From: Leifsonia sp. EB41
GTDB lineage: Bacteria; Actinomycetota; Actinomycetes; Actinomycetales; Microbacteriaceae
Direction of reading: 5' to 3'
Length of the DNA stretch: 64,000 bases
NCBI RefSeq assembly: GCF_041262565.1
Contig: NZ_JBGCCJ010000001.1
Location: forward strand, 2,418,001-2,482,000
This document shows positions 16,869-25,801 of this stretch, one piece after another. The number at the start of each line of letters is the position of its first letter. The stretch's first letter is position 1. A program made the position numbers and the translations under genes. The notes under the pieces are model-generated. The model did no database searches, was not told the origin of the DNA, and was given only the letters and a program-made list of their open reading frames with translations.

Positions 16869-18245
16869 GTGACCCCCACCCTCACCGCGGCGCCCGACTC
16901 GTTCGTGCGCACCGACCTCGTGAAGCTGCCAGGCGGCGAATGGTTCACCGGAGCAGGCTTCGGCCTGTTCGTGCACTGGGACCACGCCAGCCAGCAGGGG
17001 ATCGAGATCTCCTGGCCGCTGGTCGGTCGTTCCATCATCCCCGGTTCCGACCGCGTCGAGGACACTGTGACGGTCGAGCAGTACCAGTCGACTGCTGCGA
17101 CGTTCGATCCGGTCGAGTGGGACGCCGTCGCCCTGGCCCGGCTCGCCAAGCAGGCGGGCGCGCGTTACGTCGTCTTCACCGCCCGGCACCACGCCGGCTA
17201 CTCCATGTTCCACACCGCGCACTCGGACTTCGGCATCCAGCACTCGCCGTTCGGCCGCGACATCACCAGGGAGTTCGTGGAGGCCATCCGGGCGGAGGGC
17301 ATCCGCGTCGGCATCTACTACAGCCTCCCGGACTGGAACCACCCGGACTACCCGGCGTTCACGATGGACGACCGGCCGTACCCGCTGGAACACTGGCCGG
17401 CGGCCGCCGATCCCGCCAACGCAGGCACCCCCGTCGCCGACGACCGGCACCGCCGCCCGACGCCCGAGCAGTGGGCGCGCTACCAGGACTACCTTCGCGG
17501 GCAGCTCACCGAGCTGCTCACCGGCTACGGCACGATCGACCTGCTCTGGTTCGACGGCGAGTGGGAGCGCTCGGAGGAGGAGTGGGACAGCGCGGGCCTG
17601 CGCGCGCTGATCAAGTCCCTCCAGCCCGACGTGGTCATCAACGACCGGCTGCTCGGCCAGGGCGACTACAAGACGCCGGAGCAGGGCTTCCCCGTCACGG
17701 CCCCGGACGGCCCGTGGGAGCTCTGCCTCACCATTGGCCAGATGTGGGCGTGGCGCCCGGGCGACACCAAGAGCAAGAGCACGGTGTCCCTGCTGACCAC
17801 GCTGATCGAGGTCGCCTCCCGCGGCGGGAACCTCCTGCTCAACATCGGCCCGAAGGGCGACGGCAGCCTCAACGGGTCGCAGGTGACGACGCTGGAGGAG
17901 ATCGGCGCCTGGATGGACGCCCATTCCGAGAGCGTCGTCGGCGCCGCACCCACCAGCGGCGTCGACTTCTACGGCCCGTCGACCGCGCGGCAGGGCAGGC
18001 TCTACCTGCACCTCGTCATGCGTCCGATCGAGCAGGTGATCGTGCGCGGCATCCCCGTGGAGCGGGTCCGTTCGGTGCGGCTGCTCGCGACGGGCGAGGA
18101 GCTCCCGTTCGAGCGGAACGTCGAGGTCCACGAGCAGGCGGAGCAGAGCGGCGAAGCGCTCGGGGAGCTGCACATCCCTGCGCCAACCGCGTCGGGAGCG
18201 GCGATCGACGTGATCGCGATCGACTTCGAGCCGCTCGCGGAATAG
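16869..18245 (+). CDS. GH29 alpha-L-fucosidase (second)
   Basis: A 458-aa GH29 enzyme, clearly different from its divergent neighbour. It carries GFGLFVHWDHASQQG near the N-terminus, FTARHHAGYSMF, the nucleophile Asp in LLWFDGEWE and ASRGGNLLLNIGPKGDG. The WDHASQQG in place of WGPYS suggests a different subfamily and perhaps different linkage preference. It starts at GTG 16869 after GAAGGAGAG. It is cytosolic by absence of a signal. Co-regulation with the first fucosidase through the shared operator is likely. Confidence 0.9.
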   Translation: MTPTLTAAPDSFVRTDLVKLPGGEWFTGAGFGLFVHWDHASQQGIEISWPLVGRSIIPGSDRVEDTVTVEQYQSTAATFDPVEWDAVALARLAKQAGARYVVFTARHHAGYSMFHTAHSDFGIQHSPFGRDITREFVEAIRAEGIRVGIYYSLPDWNHPDYPAFTMDDRPYPLEHWPAAADPANAGTPVADDRHRRPTPEQWARYQDYLRGQLTELLTGYGTIDLLWFDGEWERSEEEWDSAGLRALIKSLQPDVVINDRLLGQGDYKTPEQGFPVTAPDGPWELCLTIGQMWAWRPGDTKSKSTVSLLTTLIEVASRGGNLLLNIGPKGDGSLNGSQVTTLEEIGAWMDAHSESVVGAAPTSGVDFYGPSTARQGRLYLHLVMRPIEQVIVRGIPVERVRSVRLLATGEELPFERNVEVHEQAEQSGEALGELHIPAPTASGAAIDVIAIDFEPLAE

Positions 18246-18259
18246 ACCAGTCGGACTAC

Positions 18260-18289
18260 TTGAAACCTATATCAAACACCCTATAGGAT
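18260..18289 (+). promoter_or_regulatory. fucose importer promoter with operator, site b
   Basis: ACCCTATAGGAT (18278-18289) is the second copy of the shared palindrome. A TTGAAA at 18260-18265 is followed, after 16 bp, by TATAGG (18282-18287) within the palindrome, so repressor binding would block the -10 element. The importer's start lies 51 bp downstream. Confidence 0.7.
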
Positions 18290-18340
18290 CGCGCCAACAC
18301 GGCGATCACCTTGATGAATCCAATGGAGGAGGCACAGCAA

Positions 18341-19588
18341 GTGACACCACGAACCAAGCGCGCAGCGGTACGGGCCGGTACCGCCATTCTGCTGGCAGGA
18401 GCGCTCACCGCGCTCGCCGGTTGTGCGGGCGGCGGAGGCGGAAACGCCGCCGGCGGCCCGATCAGCATGTACACCTGGGTCAGCAGCCAGAGCGACCGCG
18501 ACCAGTGGCAGGGCTTCATCGACCTCGGCAAGAAGGTCGACCCCAAGCTGGACGTGACGATCGAAGGCCCGAGCTTCAACGACTACTGGACGAAGGTCAA
18601 GACCCGGCTGAGCGGATCCAACCCGCCCTGCCTCCTGACCACCCAGGCCGCCCGAGCGCAGGAGCTCTCCGGGCTGCTGATGCCGCTGACCGACCTGATC
18701 AAGAAGAACAACCTCGACACGTCGAAGTTCGACTCGTCCATGCTCAAGGGCATGACGGTGGACGGCAGCATCCGCGCCATCCCCTACGACGCCGAGCCGA
18801 TCGTCCTCTACTACAACGCGGACGCGTTCCAGAAGGCCGGTCTCGCCCTCCCGAGCGCGACCTACACCCGTGACCAGTTCCTCTCCGACGCGAAGAAGCT
18901 GACCACGGCCGACCACAAGGCGCTCGCGATCGAGCCGGGCTTCTTCATCCCGAACGCGTGGGCGATCGCCGACGGCGCGGAGGCGGTCAAGAACGGCAAG
19001 CTCGACCTGACCAACTCCAAGCTGGTCGACTCGGTGCAGTCGTACTTCGACCTGGTCTCCAAGGACGGGATCGCGAAGGCTCCGGAGGCCGCGGACGGCA
19101 GCGACGTCGCCCAGTCGGCGTTCACCTCGGGCGCGAGCGACATGCTCATCGAGGGACCGTGGATGTACGGCACCTTCGCCGCCGCCGCCAAGTTCAAGCT
19201 GGGCGTCACCATCGTCCCGACCGTGTCGGGCGAGGCCAAGGGCATGACGGCCGGCTCCGGCTTCGGCATCGCGAAGAACTGCAAGGACCCGGACAGCGCG
19301 TTCAAGGCGATCATGGCCATGACCGACACGAGCGTCCTGAAGGGCCAGGCCGAGAAGCGCGGAATCGTCCCGTCCCGTCCCGACGCGCAGTCGGCCTGGG
19401 CGGACGGCAAGTCCGCCGAGGCGTACAGCGCGGTGCAGGCCCTGCTGAAGGACGCCAAGGCGCAGCTCACCACCCCGACCTGGAACCAGGTCGAGACCCT
19501 CTTCACCCAGTACGGAGTCGAGGGCTACCGGGGTGACAAGACCGCCAAGGACGTCATGAGCACGATCCAGAACTCGGTGGGGCAGTAG
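18341..19588 (+). CDS. ABC transporter sugar-binding lipoprotein (fucose/fucoside)
   Basis: A 415-aa extracellular solute-binding lipoprotein of the MalE-like family. The signal peptide ends in a lipobox (LTALAGC, with the lipidated Cys at 28), followed by a Gly-rich linker. The GTG at 18341 is preceded by GGAGGAGG and gives a normal RTKR signal-peptide n-region. It is the first gene of a run with two permeases, two catabolic enzymes and the GntR regulator, and is the likely receptor for L-fucose or fucosides. The assignment rests on neighbourhood. Confidence 0.87.
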   Translation: MTPRTKRAAVRAGTAILLAGALTALAGCAGGGGGNAAGGPISMYTWVSSQSDRDQWQGFIDLGKKVDPKLDVTIEGPSFNDYWTKVKTRLSGSNPPCLLTTQAARAQELSGLLMPLTDLIKKNNLDTSKFDSSMLKGMTVDGSIRAIPYDAEPIVLYYNADAFQKAGLALPSATYTRDQFLSDAKKLTTADHKALAIEPGFFIPNAWAIADGAEAVKNGKLDLTNSKLVDSVQSYFDLVSKDGIAKAPEAADGSDVAQSAFTSGASDMLIEGPWMYGTFAAAAKFKLGVTIVPTVSGEAKGMTAGSGFGIAKNCKDPDSAFKAIMAMTDTSVLKGQAEKRGIVPSRPDAQSAWADGKSAEAYSAVQALLKDAKAQLTTPTWNQVETLFTQYGVEGYRGDKTAKDVMSTIQNSVGQ

Positions 19589-19592
19589 GCGG

Positions 19593-20576
19593 ATGTCCTC
19601 GCCACTGATCACGGGCGCCGTCGTCTCGGAGGAGACGGCGGCGCCCGCCGCGCCCGAGACCCGGCCGTTCCACGTCCCGCATCCCACGCCGCCGCGCGGC
19701 CGCAACAAGCGGAAGGGCGACGGCCTCACCGCCCTCGCCTACCTGTGGCCCGGCCTCGCCGGCTTCACGTTCTTCATCGTGGTGCCGCTGCTCGGGTCGC
19801 TGGTCATCAGCTTCTTCGAGTGGCCCTTGTTCGGCGCGCCGACCTTCGTCGGCTTCGCCAACTACCAGAAGCTGTTCAGCGACCCGACCTTCTACACGGT
19901 GCTCCTGAACACCGTGATCTTCGCGTTCGTCTACACCGCGCTCAACCTGGCGCTCGCCCTCGCGGTGTCGCTGTGGCTGAACACGCGGGTCAAGGGCGCC
20001 GGCTTCTGGCGGGTCATCTTCTTCCTGCCGGCCATCACGCCGATGGTGGCCAACGCGCTGGTCTGGCGGCTGCTGCTCAGCGACAACGGGATCGTCAACT
20101 CGGCGCTGCACTCCATCGGCATCCAGGGGCCGAGCTGGCTCTCGGACTCCCGGTTCGCGCTGGCGTCGGTCATCGCGATGTCGGTGTGGCAGTCGTTCGG
20201 CTACAACGTGATCGTGCTCTCGGCGGGCATCGCCGGCATCCCGAAGGAGCTGCTGGAGGCTTCCCGGATGGACGGCACGAACGCCTGGCAGCGGATGCGC
20301 TCGATCATCCTCCCGATGATCTCGCCCGCGCTGTTCTTCACCATGACCATGACGATGATCGGCGCGTTCCAGGTGTTCGTGCAGCCGCAGATCCTGACGC
20401 AGGGCGGGCCGGGCGAGTCGACGAACACCTTCGTGCTCTACCTGTACCGCAACGGCTTCGTGTTCGACCGGCTCGGCTACGCGTCCGCGCTCGCGTGGAT
20501 GCTGTTCATCGTCGTCATGCTCATCACCGCGCTGCAGTTCGCCGGACAGAAGAGGTGGGTCAACTATGACAAGTGA
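19593..20576 (+). CDS. ABC sugar permease, MalF type
   Basis: A 327-aa inner-membrane permease with six predicted helices after a Pro-rich cytosolic N-terminus. The EAA loop (ELLEASRMDGTNAW) that contacts the ATPase is present. It begins 4 bp after the binding-protein stop and overlaps the next permease by 11 bp. No ATPase is encoded in the operon. Confidence 0.9.
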   Translation: MSSPLITGAVVSEETAAPAAPETRPFHVPHPTPPRGRNKRKGDGLTALAYLWPGLAGFTFFIVVPLLGSLVISFFEWPLFGAPTFVGFANYQKLFSDPTFYTVLLNTVIFAFVYTALNLALALAVSLWLNTRVKGAGFWRVIFFLPAITPMVANALVWRLLLSDNGIVNSALHSIGIQGPSWLSDSRFALASVIAMSVWQSFGYNVIVLSAGIAGIPKELLEASRMDGTNAWQRMRSIILPMISPALFFTMTMTMIGAFQVFVQPQILTQGGPGESTNTFVLYLYRNGFVFDRLGYASALAWMLFIVVMLITALQFAGQKRWVNYDK

Positions 20577-21438
20577 GGCAACCCGGGTGCGCCGCCGGCT
20601 GCGCCCTGCGCAGCGCAAGGTGGTCGCGACGACCTGGCTGAACACGGCGGCGGTCGCCGTCGTGGCGCTGCTGTTCACGTTCCCGTTCATCTGGATGTTC
20701 TTCTCGGCGCTCAAGCCCGAGTCGGAGGTCTTCTCTCCCACGCCGTCGTTCATCGGCTCCGAGGTCAAGTGGTCGAACTTCGTCGACGCGTGGACGCTGG
20801 TGCCGTTCGGCCGGTTCATCTTCAATGGCTTCTTCGTCGCGCTCTGCGGCTCGCTGCTCTCGGTGATCGTCGCCGTGCTGTCGGCCTACGCGTTCTCGCG
20901 GCTGCGATTCAAATACCGCGACCGGCTCTTCCTGCTGTACGTGCTCACGCTCGTGCTGCCCCAGGAGGTGCTGGTCGTGCCGCTGTTCATCATGATGAAC
21001 CAGCTCGGCCTGGTCGACACCTACGTGGCGCTCATCATCCCGTTCGCGTTCACGGCGTTCGGCACCTTCCTGCTGCGCCAGTTCTTCCTGACCATCCCGA
21101 TCGAGTACGAGGAGGCCGCGATCATCGACGGCGCCTCACGGTTCCGCACGCTGTGGTCGGTGCTCCTGCCGCAGCTCGCCGCGCCCATCTCGGTGCTCGG
21201 CGTCTTCTCGTTCGTCGGGTACTACAACTCGTACCTCTGGCCGCTCATCATCATCAACAGCCAGGACCTCGCCACCGTGCCACTCGGGCTCTCGATGTTC
21301 ACCGGCGAGCACGGGACGCAGTGGAGCCTGATGATGGCCGCCTCCACCCTGGCGATCATCCCGTCGCTGATCATCGTCGCGGTGCTGCAGCGGCAGCTCA
21401 TCAAGGGCGTCGCCCTCGGCGGCTTCGGCGGGCGCTGA
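20566..21438 (+). CDS. ABC sugar permease, MalG type
   Basis: A 290-aa membrane permease, the partner of the preceding MalF-type subunit. The EAA loop reads EYEEAAIIDGASRFRTLW. Its 11-bp overlap with the upstream gene indicates translational coupling. It probably imports L-fucose or fucosides with the binding protein at 18341. Confidence 0.9.
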   Translation: MTSEATRVRRRLRPAQRKVVATTWLNTAAVAVVALLFTFPFIWMFFSALKPESEVFSPTPSFIGSEVKWSNFVDAWTLVPFGRFIFNGFFVALCGSLLSVIVAVLSAYAFSRLRFKYRDRLFLLYVLTLVLPQEVLVVPLFIMMNQLGLVDTYVALIIPFAFTAFGTFLLRQFFLTIPIEYEEAAIIDGASRFRTLWSVLLPQLAAPISVLGVFSFVGYYNSYLWPLIIINSQDLATVPLGLSMFTGEHGTQWSLMMAASTLAIIPSLIIVAVLQRQLIKGVALGGFGGR

Positions 21439-21477
21439 CCCGCCACCGCCCCGACCTTCACCAGAAAGCAGGACACC

Positions 21478-22602
21478 ATGACCCTCGCCCCGCCCTCAGC
21501 CCGCACCGCCGTCGACGGCACCATCGTCAGCGCCGAGGCGTGGCTGAGCGACCTCGAGGTCGAGACGGTCCGCACCGACGCCGTGCAGTCGTTCCTCAAG
21601 CAGGAGACGATCTTCGTCCGCCTCCGCACCGCGGGCGGAGTGGAGGGCATCGGCTACAGCTACACGATCGGGACGGGCGGGGAGGCTGTGCTCAGCCTCC
21701 TGCGCACCTGCCTGCTCGACGTGCTGGTCGGCATGGACGCCAATCGTCCGGAGGCCGTGTGGCGCGCTCTCTTCTCGGCTACGCGAGCGACCACAGTCGG
21801 CGCGATCACGTCGCTGGCGCTCGCCGCCGTGGACACCGCCGTGTGGGATGCGCGCTGCAAGGCCTCCGGGCTTCCCCTCTGGGTCGCCGCGGGCGGATCG
21901 CGGCCGAGCATCCCGTTGTACGACACCGAGGGCGGCTGGCTGCACTTCGACACCGACGAGCTGGTCGCCCAGGCGCTCGAGTCGCAGCGCCGCGGCCTGA
22001 ACGGCGTGAAGATCAAGGTCGGCAAGCCGCGCGGGCACGAGGACGCCGAGCGGCTCGCCGCCGTGCGGGCCGCTGTCGGCCCCGGCATGGACATCATGGT
22101 CGACGCCAACCAGTCGATGACGGCCGCGGAGGCGATCCGCCGGGCCGCGCTGTTCGAGCCGCTGGACATCTTCTGGTTCGAGGAGCCGCTGCCCGCCGAG
22201 GACGTAGCCGGCCACCGCCGGCTCGCCGAGTCGACCACGCTGCCGATCGCGGTGGGGGAGTCGATGTACTCGGTCGGGCACTTCCGCGAGTATCTGCAGG
22301 CCGGCGCCGCCTCCATCGTGCAGGTGGACGTCGCACGCGTCGGCGGCATCACGCCGTGGCTGAAGGTCGCGCACCTGGCCGAGTCGTTCAACGTCGCCGT
22401 GGCGCCGCACTTCCTGATGGAGCTTCACGTGTCGCTCTGCTGCGCCGTGCCCAACGCGCTGTACCTGGAGCACATCCCGCAGCTTCGCGCGGTGACGAAG
22501 CGCGAGCTGGTCGTCCGCGACGGCCACGGCGTCGCCTCGGACGCGCCGGGCCTCGGGATCGAGTGGGACCTCGACGCGATCGAGGACCGGAGGGTGGCGT
22601 GA
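21478..22602 (+). CDS. mandelate racemase/enolase-superfamily enzyme, substrate unknown
   Basis: A 374-aa enolase-superfamily protein of the mandelate racemase subgroup. The KxK base motif (GVKIKVG, about 176-181), metal ligands in VDANQS (about 207), FEEPLP (about 236) and GESMYS (about 260), and the general-acid His in APHFLMELH (about 310) are all present. It is probably an acid-sugar dehydratase or epimerase. It is distinct from the FucD-type enzyme at 24428, so its substrate is open. It shares a one-base TGATG overlap with the next AKR gene. Confidence 0.83.
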   Translation: MTLAPPSARTAVDGTIVSAEAWLSDLEVETVRTDAVQSFLKQETIFVRLRTAGGVEGIGYSYTIGTGGEAVLSLLRTCLLDVLVGMDANRPEAVWRALFSATRATTVGAITSLALAAVDTAVWDARCKASGLPLWVAAGGSRPSIPLYDTEGGWLHFDTDELVAQALESQRRGLNGVKIKVGKPRGHEDAERLAAVRAAVGPGMDIMVDANQSMTAAEAIRRAALFEPLDIFWFEEPLPAEDVAGHRRLAESTTLPIAVGESMYSVGHFREYLQAGAASIVQVDVARVGGITPWLKVAHLAESFNVAVAPHFLMELHVSLCCAVPNALYLEHIPQLRAVTKRELVVRDGHGVASDAPGLGIEWDLDAIEDRRVA

Positions 22603-23585
22603 TGGCGCGCGTCGAGCGGGGGCCGATCGGCTACGGCGCGGCCGCGCTGGGGAACCTGTACGCGGCGCGACCGGACGACGTCTGGCCCGAGATCGTCCCC
22701 GCGGCGTGGGAGGTGGGGATCCGGTATTTCGACGTGGCGCCGCACTACGGGCTCGGCCTCGCGGAGGAGCGCCTCGGCGAGGGGCTGCGCGGCCTGCCGC
22801 GCGACGAGTACGTGGTCTCGACCAAGGTCGGCCGGGTGCTGGAGCCGAACCCGGACCACCGGCCAGGCGACACCGACATCGCCAACCTGTTCGAGGTGCC
22901 GTCGACGCGGCGGCGGCGGCTCGACTACTCGCGCGACGGCGTGCTGCGCTCGGTGGAGGACTCGCTGAACCGGCTCGGCCTGGACCGCATCGACATCCTC
23001 TTCGTCCACGACCCCGACCAGCACGAGCGGGAGGCGCTCGACGGCGCGTTCCCCGCGTTGGAGGAGCTGCGCTCGCAGGGCGTCATCCGCTCGTACGGCG
23101 CCGGGATGAACCAGTCCGCGATGCTGGAGCGCTTCGTGCGGAACACCGACCTCGACGTCGTCATGTGCGCGGGCCGCTACACGCTGCTCGACGGGACCGC
23201 CGGGGCCGACCTGCTCCCGGCGGCGCTGGAGCGCGGGGTGGACGTGGTGATCGCCGCCGTCTTCAACTCGGGCATCCTGGCGACCGAACGGCCCGGGGCC
23301 GGGGCGACGTTCGACTATGGCGCCGCGCCCGCGGCACTGGTCGAGCGCGCGGGCAGGATCGCGGACGTCGCGCGGCCGTACGGTTTCACCCTCCCGGAGC
23401 TGGCCGTCCAGTTCCCGCTCCGGCATCCCGCGATCTCCACCGTCGTACTCGGCGCCGAGACCCCGGAGCAGATCGTCCGCAACGCCGGACTGGCGGCGTC
23501 GCGGGTGCCGGACGAGCTGTGGGCGGAACTGGACGCCGCGGGGCTGACACCGCCGAACATCCTGCATCCTCTTTCCTCTATCTAG
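22602..23585 (+). CDS. aldo/keto reductase, L-fucose dehydrogenase-like
   Basis: A 327-aa AKR of the D-threo-aldose 1-dehydrogenase / L-fucose dehydrogenase group. It has YFDVAPHYGLGLAEERLG, STKVGR, FVHDPDQHE (His of the tetrad) and a typical C-terminal VVLGAETPEQI. It would oxidise L-fucose to the lactone, giving substrate for the fuconolactonase at 14567. It overlaps the enolase-superfamily gene by one base and precedes the GntR regulator by 26 bp. Confidence 0.82.
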   Translation: MARVERGPIGYGAAALGNLYAARPDDVWPEIVPAAWEVGIRYFDVAPHYGLGLAEERLGEGLRGLPRDEYVVSTKVGRVLEPNPDHRPGDTDIANLFEVPSTRRRRLDYSRDGVLRSVEDSLNRLGLDRIDILFVHDPDQHEREALDGAFPALEELRSQGVIRSYGAGMNQSAMLERFVRNTDLDVVMCAGRYTLLDGTAGADLLPAALERGVDVVIAAVFNSGILATERPGAGATFDYGAAPAALVERAGRIADVARPYGFTLPELAVQFPLRHPAISTVVLGAETPEQIVRNAGLAASRVPDELWAELDAAGLTPPNILHPLSSI

Positions 23586-23611
23586 CAGGCCTGCAAGCCT
23601 AGGATGTGCAC

Positions 23612-24310
23612 ATGAGCATCGAACCTTCCCCCAGCGAACACTTCCTGCCCGCGCGGCGGGCGCTGGCCGATGACGTCTACGACGCCGTGCTCGGCCTGCT
23701 CATGGACCAGGTGATCGAGCCGGGCAGCCGCGCCAGCATCGACGGGATCGCCCGCCAGCTCGGCGTCTCGCCGACCCCGGTGCGGGAGGCGCTCGCGCGG
23801 CTGGAGTCCGAGGGACTGGTCGTGAAGAAGGCGTTGAAGGGGTATACCGCAGCGCCGCTGCTCGACAGCGAAGGACTGCGCGAACTGTTCGAGATGCGGC
23901 GCCTGCTGGAGCCGTACGCCTCCCGCAACGCGGCCGGCGAGATCGACGCCCAGACGCTGGACCAGCTGGAGCAGCTCTGCGAGGACATGCACCGCAGCGG
24001 CGAGGCGGCGCAGACCGGCGATGACCGCTTCAAGGACTACAAGGACTTCGCCAACGCGGACGCCGACTTCCACCGCCTGATCGCGGCGCACTCCGGCAAC
24101 GCGCTGCTGGCCGACGCGATCTTCCGGCTGCGCTCGCACATGCACCAGTACCGCATCTACTTCAAGCACGGCGTGGTTGACGAGACCTCGGGTGAGCACG
24201 AGGCCGTCCTGGAGGCGCTGCGGTCCGGCGACGCAGCGCGCGCCGAGCAGGCGATGCTCGACCACATCACGAAGTCGTACACGCGCATCGCGACCAGCCT
24301 CGACGACTAG
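23612..24310 (+). CDS. FCD-domain GntR regulator, probable fucose repressor
   Basis: A 232-aa FadR/FCD-type GntR regulator. The winged HTH covers about residues 12-75 (LGVSPTPVREALARLESEG is the recognition region), and the all-helical FCD effector domain follows, with candidate metal ligands in ADADFHRLI and GEHEAVLEAL. ATG 23612 is preferred; a GTG two codons earlier is possible. As the last gene of the fucose importer run it is the best candidate to bind the ATCC(T/A)ATAGGAT sites. Ligand unknown, plausibly a fucose-pathway intermediate. Confidence 0.87.
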   Translation: MSIEPSPSEHFLPARRALADDVYDAVLGLLMDQVIEPGSRASIDGIARQLGVSPTPVREALARLESEGLVVKKALKGYTAAPLLDSEGLRELFEMRRLLEPYASRNAAGEIDAQTLDQLEQLCEDMHRSGEAAQTGDDRFKDYKDFANADADFHRLIAAHSGNALLADAIFRLRSHMHQYRIYFKHGVVDETSGEHEAVLEALRSGDAARAEQAMLDHITKSYTRIATSLDD

Positions 24311-24323
24311 GCCCTCCTCACAC

Positions 24324-24376
24324 ATTCGTCACGAATGTCGCTTGTGCGCGCCGCAAAACGCACATTCGGCACGAAT
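24324..24376. repeat. paired ATTCG-N3-CGAAT palindromes, 40 bp apart
   Basis: ATTCGTCACGAAT (24324-24336) and ATTCGGCACGAAT (24364-24376) start 40 bp apart between the GntR gene and fucD. It is the same element as at 3255/3295 and 58646-58773. Confidence 0.75.
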
Positions 24377-24408
24377 GCGGGATCGTTGCGGTGGCGATGT
24401 GGACCTAT

Positions 24409-24420
24409 ATCCAATAGGAT
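24409..24420. promoter_or_regulatory. fucose-regulon operator, site c
   Basis: ATCCAATAGGAT sits only 7 bp upstream of the fucD ATG. It would overlap the core promoter or the ribosome-binding region, so a bound repressor would block fucD strongly. No clear Shine-Dalgarno precedes the ATG, so fucD may be translated from a leaderless or near-leaderless mRNA. Confidence 0.7.
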
Positions 24421-24427
24421 GTTTCCT

Positions 24428-25726
24428 ATGAGTACCGTGACCGGCTTCGAGACCCTGGATGTGCGCTTCGAGACGTCCGCCCTCCTCGACGGCTCCGACG
24501 CGATGAACCCCGACCCCGACTACTCCGCCGCCTACCTGCGCGTGAGCACCGACGCTCCCGACGGGCTGGAGGGCCACTCCTTCGTCTTCACGATCGGCCG
24601 GGGCAACGACGTCCAGGTCGCCGCGATCGAGGCCGTCGCACACCGTGTGATCGGCCGGGACGTGGAGGCCGTGCTCGAGGACCTCGGCGGCTTCTGGCGG
24701 GAGTTCGTCCACGACTCACAGCTCCGCTGGCTCGGCCCGGAGAAGGGCGCGATGCACATGGCGATCGGCGCGGTCGTCAACGCGTTCTGGGACCTCAAGG
24801 CCAAGCGCGCCGGCCTCCCGCTGTGGCAGCTGCTCGCGCGCATGACGCCGGAGGAGCTGGTCGACCTGGTGGACTTCCGCTACCTCAGCGACGCGCTGAC
24901 GCGGGAGGACGCGTTGGCGATCCTCCGCGCCGCCGAGCCCGGCCGGCCCGCCCGCGAGGCCGAGCTGCTCGCGATCGGGTATCCCGGCTACACGACGACC
25001 CCCGGCTGGCTCGGCTACTCCGACGACAAGCTGCGCCGCCTGGCGCGGGAGGCTGTCGACGAGGGCTTCCAGCAGATCAAGCTCAAGGTCGGCGACCGCC
25101 TGGAGGACGACCTCCGCCGCCTCCGCATCGCCCGCGAGACCGTCGGGCCGGACATCCGCATCGCGATCGACGCCAACCAGCGCTGGGACCGCGACCAGGC
25201 CATCGAGTGGATCCGTGCGCTCGAGCCGTTCGATCTGGCCTGGGTCGAGGAGCCCACCAGCCCCGACGACGTGCTCGCCCACGCGGCGATCGCGCGCGCA
25301 GTGGCACCGGTGCGCATCGCCACCGGGGAGCACGGGATGAGCCGCGTGCTGTTCAAGCAGCTCCTGCAGGCCGAAGCCGCCGCCATCGTGCAGATCGACT
25401 CCACCCGCGTCGCCGGGGTGAATGAGAACATCGCCATCCTCCTGCTGGCCGCGAAGTTCGGCGTGCCGGTGTGCCCGCACGCGGGCGGCGTCGGCCTCTG
25501 CGAGGCGGTGCAGCACTTCTCGATGTTCGACTTCGTCGCGGTCTCCGGCAGCCAGGAGGGCCGGATGATCGAGTACACCAAGCACCTGCACGAGCACTTC
25601 GTCACCCCCGTCGAGCTGGAGGGCGGCCGCTACCGCGCGCCGCTCGCGCCCGGCATCGGCATGGAGATGCTCCCGGAGTCCCTCTACGCCCACCAATACC
25701 TGCCGCTCGCGGTCCCCGCTCCCTGA
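24428..25726 (+). CDS. fucD: L-fuconate dehydratase
   Basis: A 432-aa enolase-superfamily enzyme that dehydrates L-fuconate to 2-keto-3-deoxy-L-fuconate. The family signatures are strong: [17 protein letters not shown] at the N-terminus, [18 protein letters not shown], the KxK base (KLKVGDR, about 219-221), metal ligands in [15 protein letters not shown] and GEHGMSRV, and CPHAGGVGL. The length matches characterised FucD proteins. ATG 24428 gives the family N-terminus. It has its own promoter region with operator c and ends at a long hairpin before the convergent SDR gene. Confidence 0.93.
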   Translation: MSTVTGFETLDVRFETSALLDGSDAMNPDPDYSAAYLRVSTDAPDGLEGHSFVFTIGRGNDVQVAAIEAVAHRVIGRDVEAVLEDLGGFWREFVHDSQLRWLGPEKGAMHMAIGAVVNAFWDLKAKRAGLPLWQLLARMTPEELVDLVDFRYLSDALTREDALAILRAAEPGRPAREAELLAIGYPGYTTTPGWLGYSDDKLRRLAREAVDEGFQQIKLKVGDRLEDDLRRLRIARETVGPDIRIAIDANQRWDRDQAIEWIRALEPFDLAWVEEPTSPDDVLAHAAIARAVAPVRIATGEHGMSRVLFKQLLQAEAAAIVQIDSTRVAGVNENIAILLLAAKFGVPVCPHAGGVGLCEAVQHFSMFDFVAVSGSQEGRMIEYTKHLHEHFVTPVELEGGRYRAPLAPGIGMEMLPESLYAHQYLPLAVPAP

Positions 25727-25736
25727 CGAGCAACGC

Positions 25737-25793
25737 CGAAGGGCACGTAAACGCCCCTAAGTCGAGGTTTTTGGGGCGTTTACGTGCCCTTCG
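25737..25793. repeat. perfect 21-bp inverted repeat, bidirectional terminator candidate
   Basis: The arms 25737-25757 and 25773-25793 are perfectly complementary over 21 bp (core GAAGGGCACGTAAACGCCCC), with a 15-base loop ending TTTTT. It lies between the convergent fucD and SDR genes, an ideal place for a bidirectional terminator. It resembles in design the hairpin at 5179-5235, sharing GGGCACGT. Confidence 0.85.
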
Positions 25794-25801
25794 AGCGTGG
25801 G

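Noticed and set aside
15399-18173. 924-aa extended GH29 protein
   Set aside because: The upstream extension is antisense to the second fucosidase and lacks any domain; the real start is 16745.
23584-23600. CAGGCCTG palindrome before the GntR gene as autoregulatory operator
   Set aside because: It is short, GC-rich and unlike the four shared fucose-regulon sites; chance is likely.
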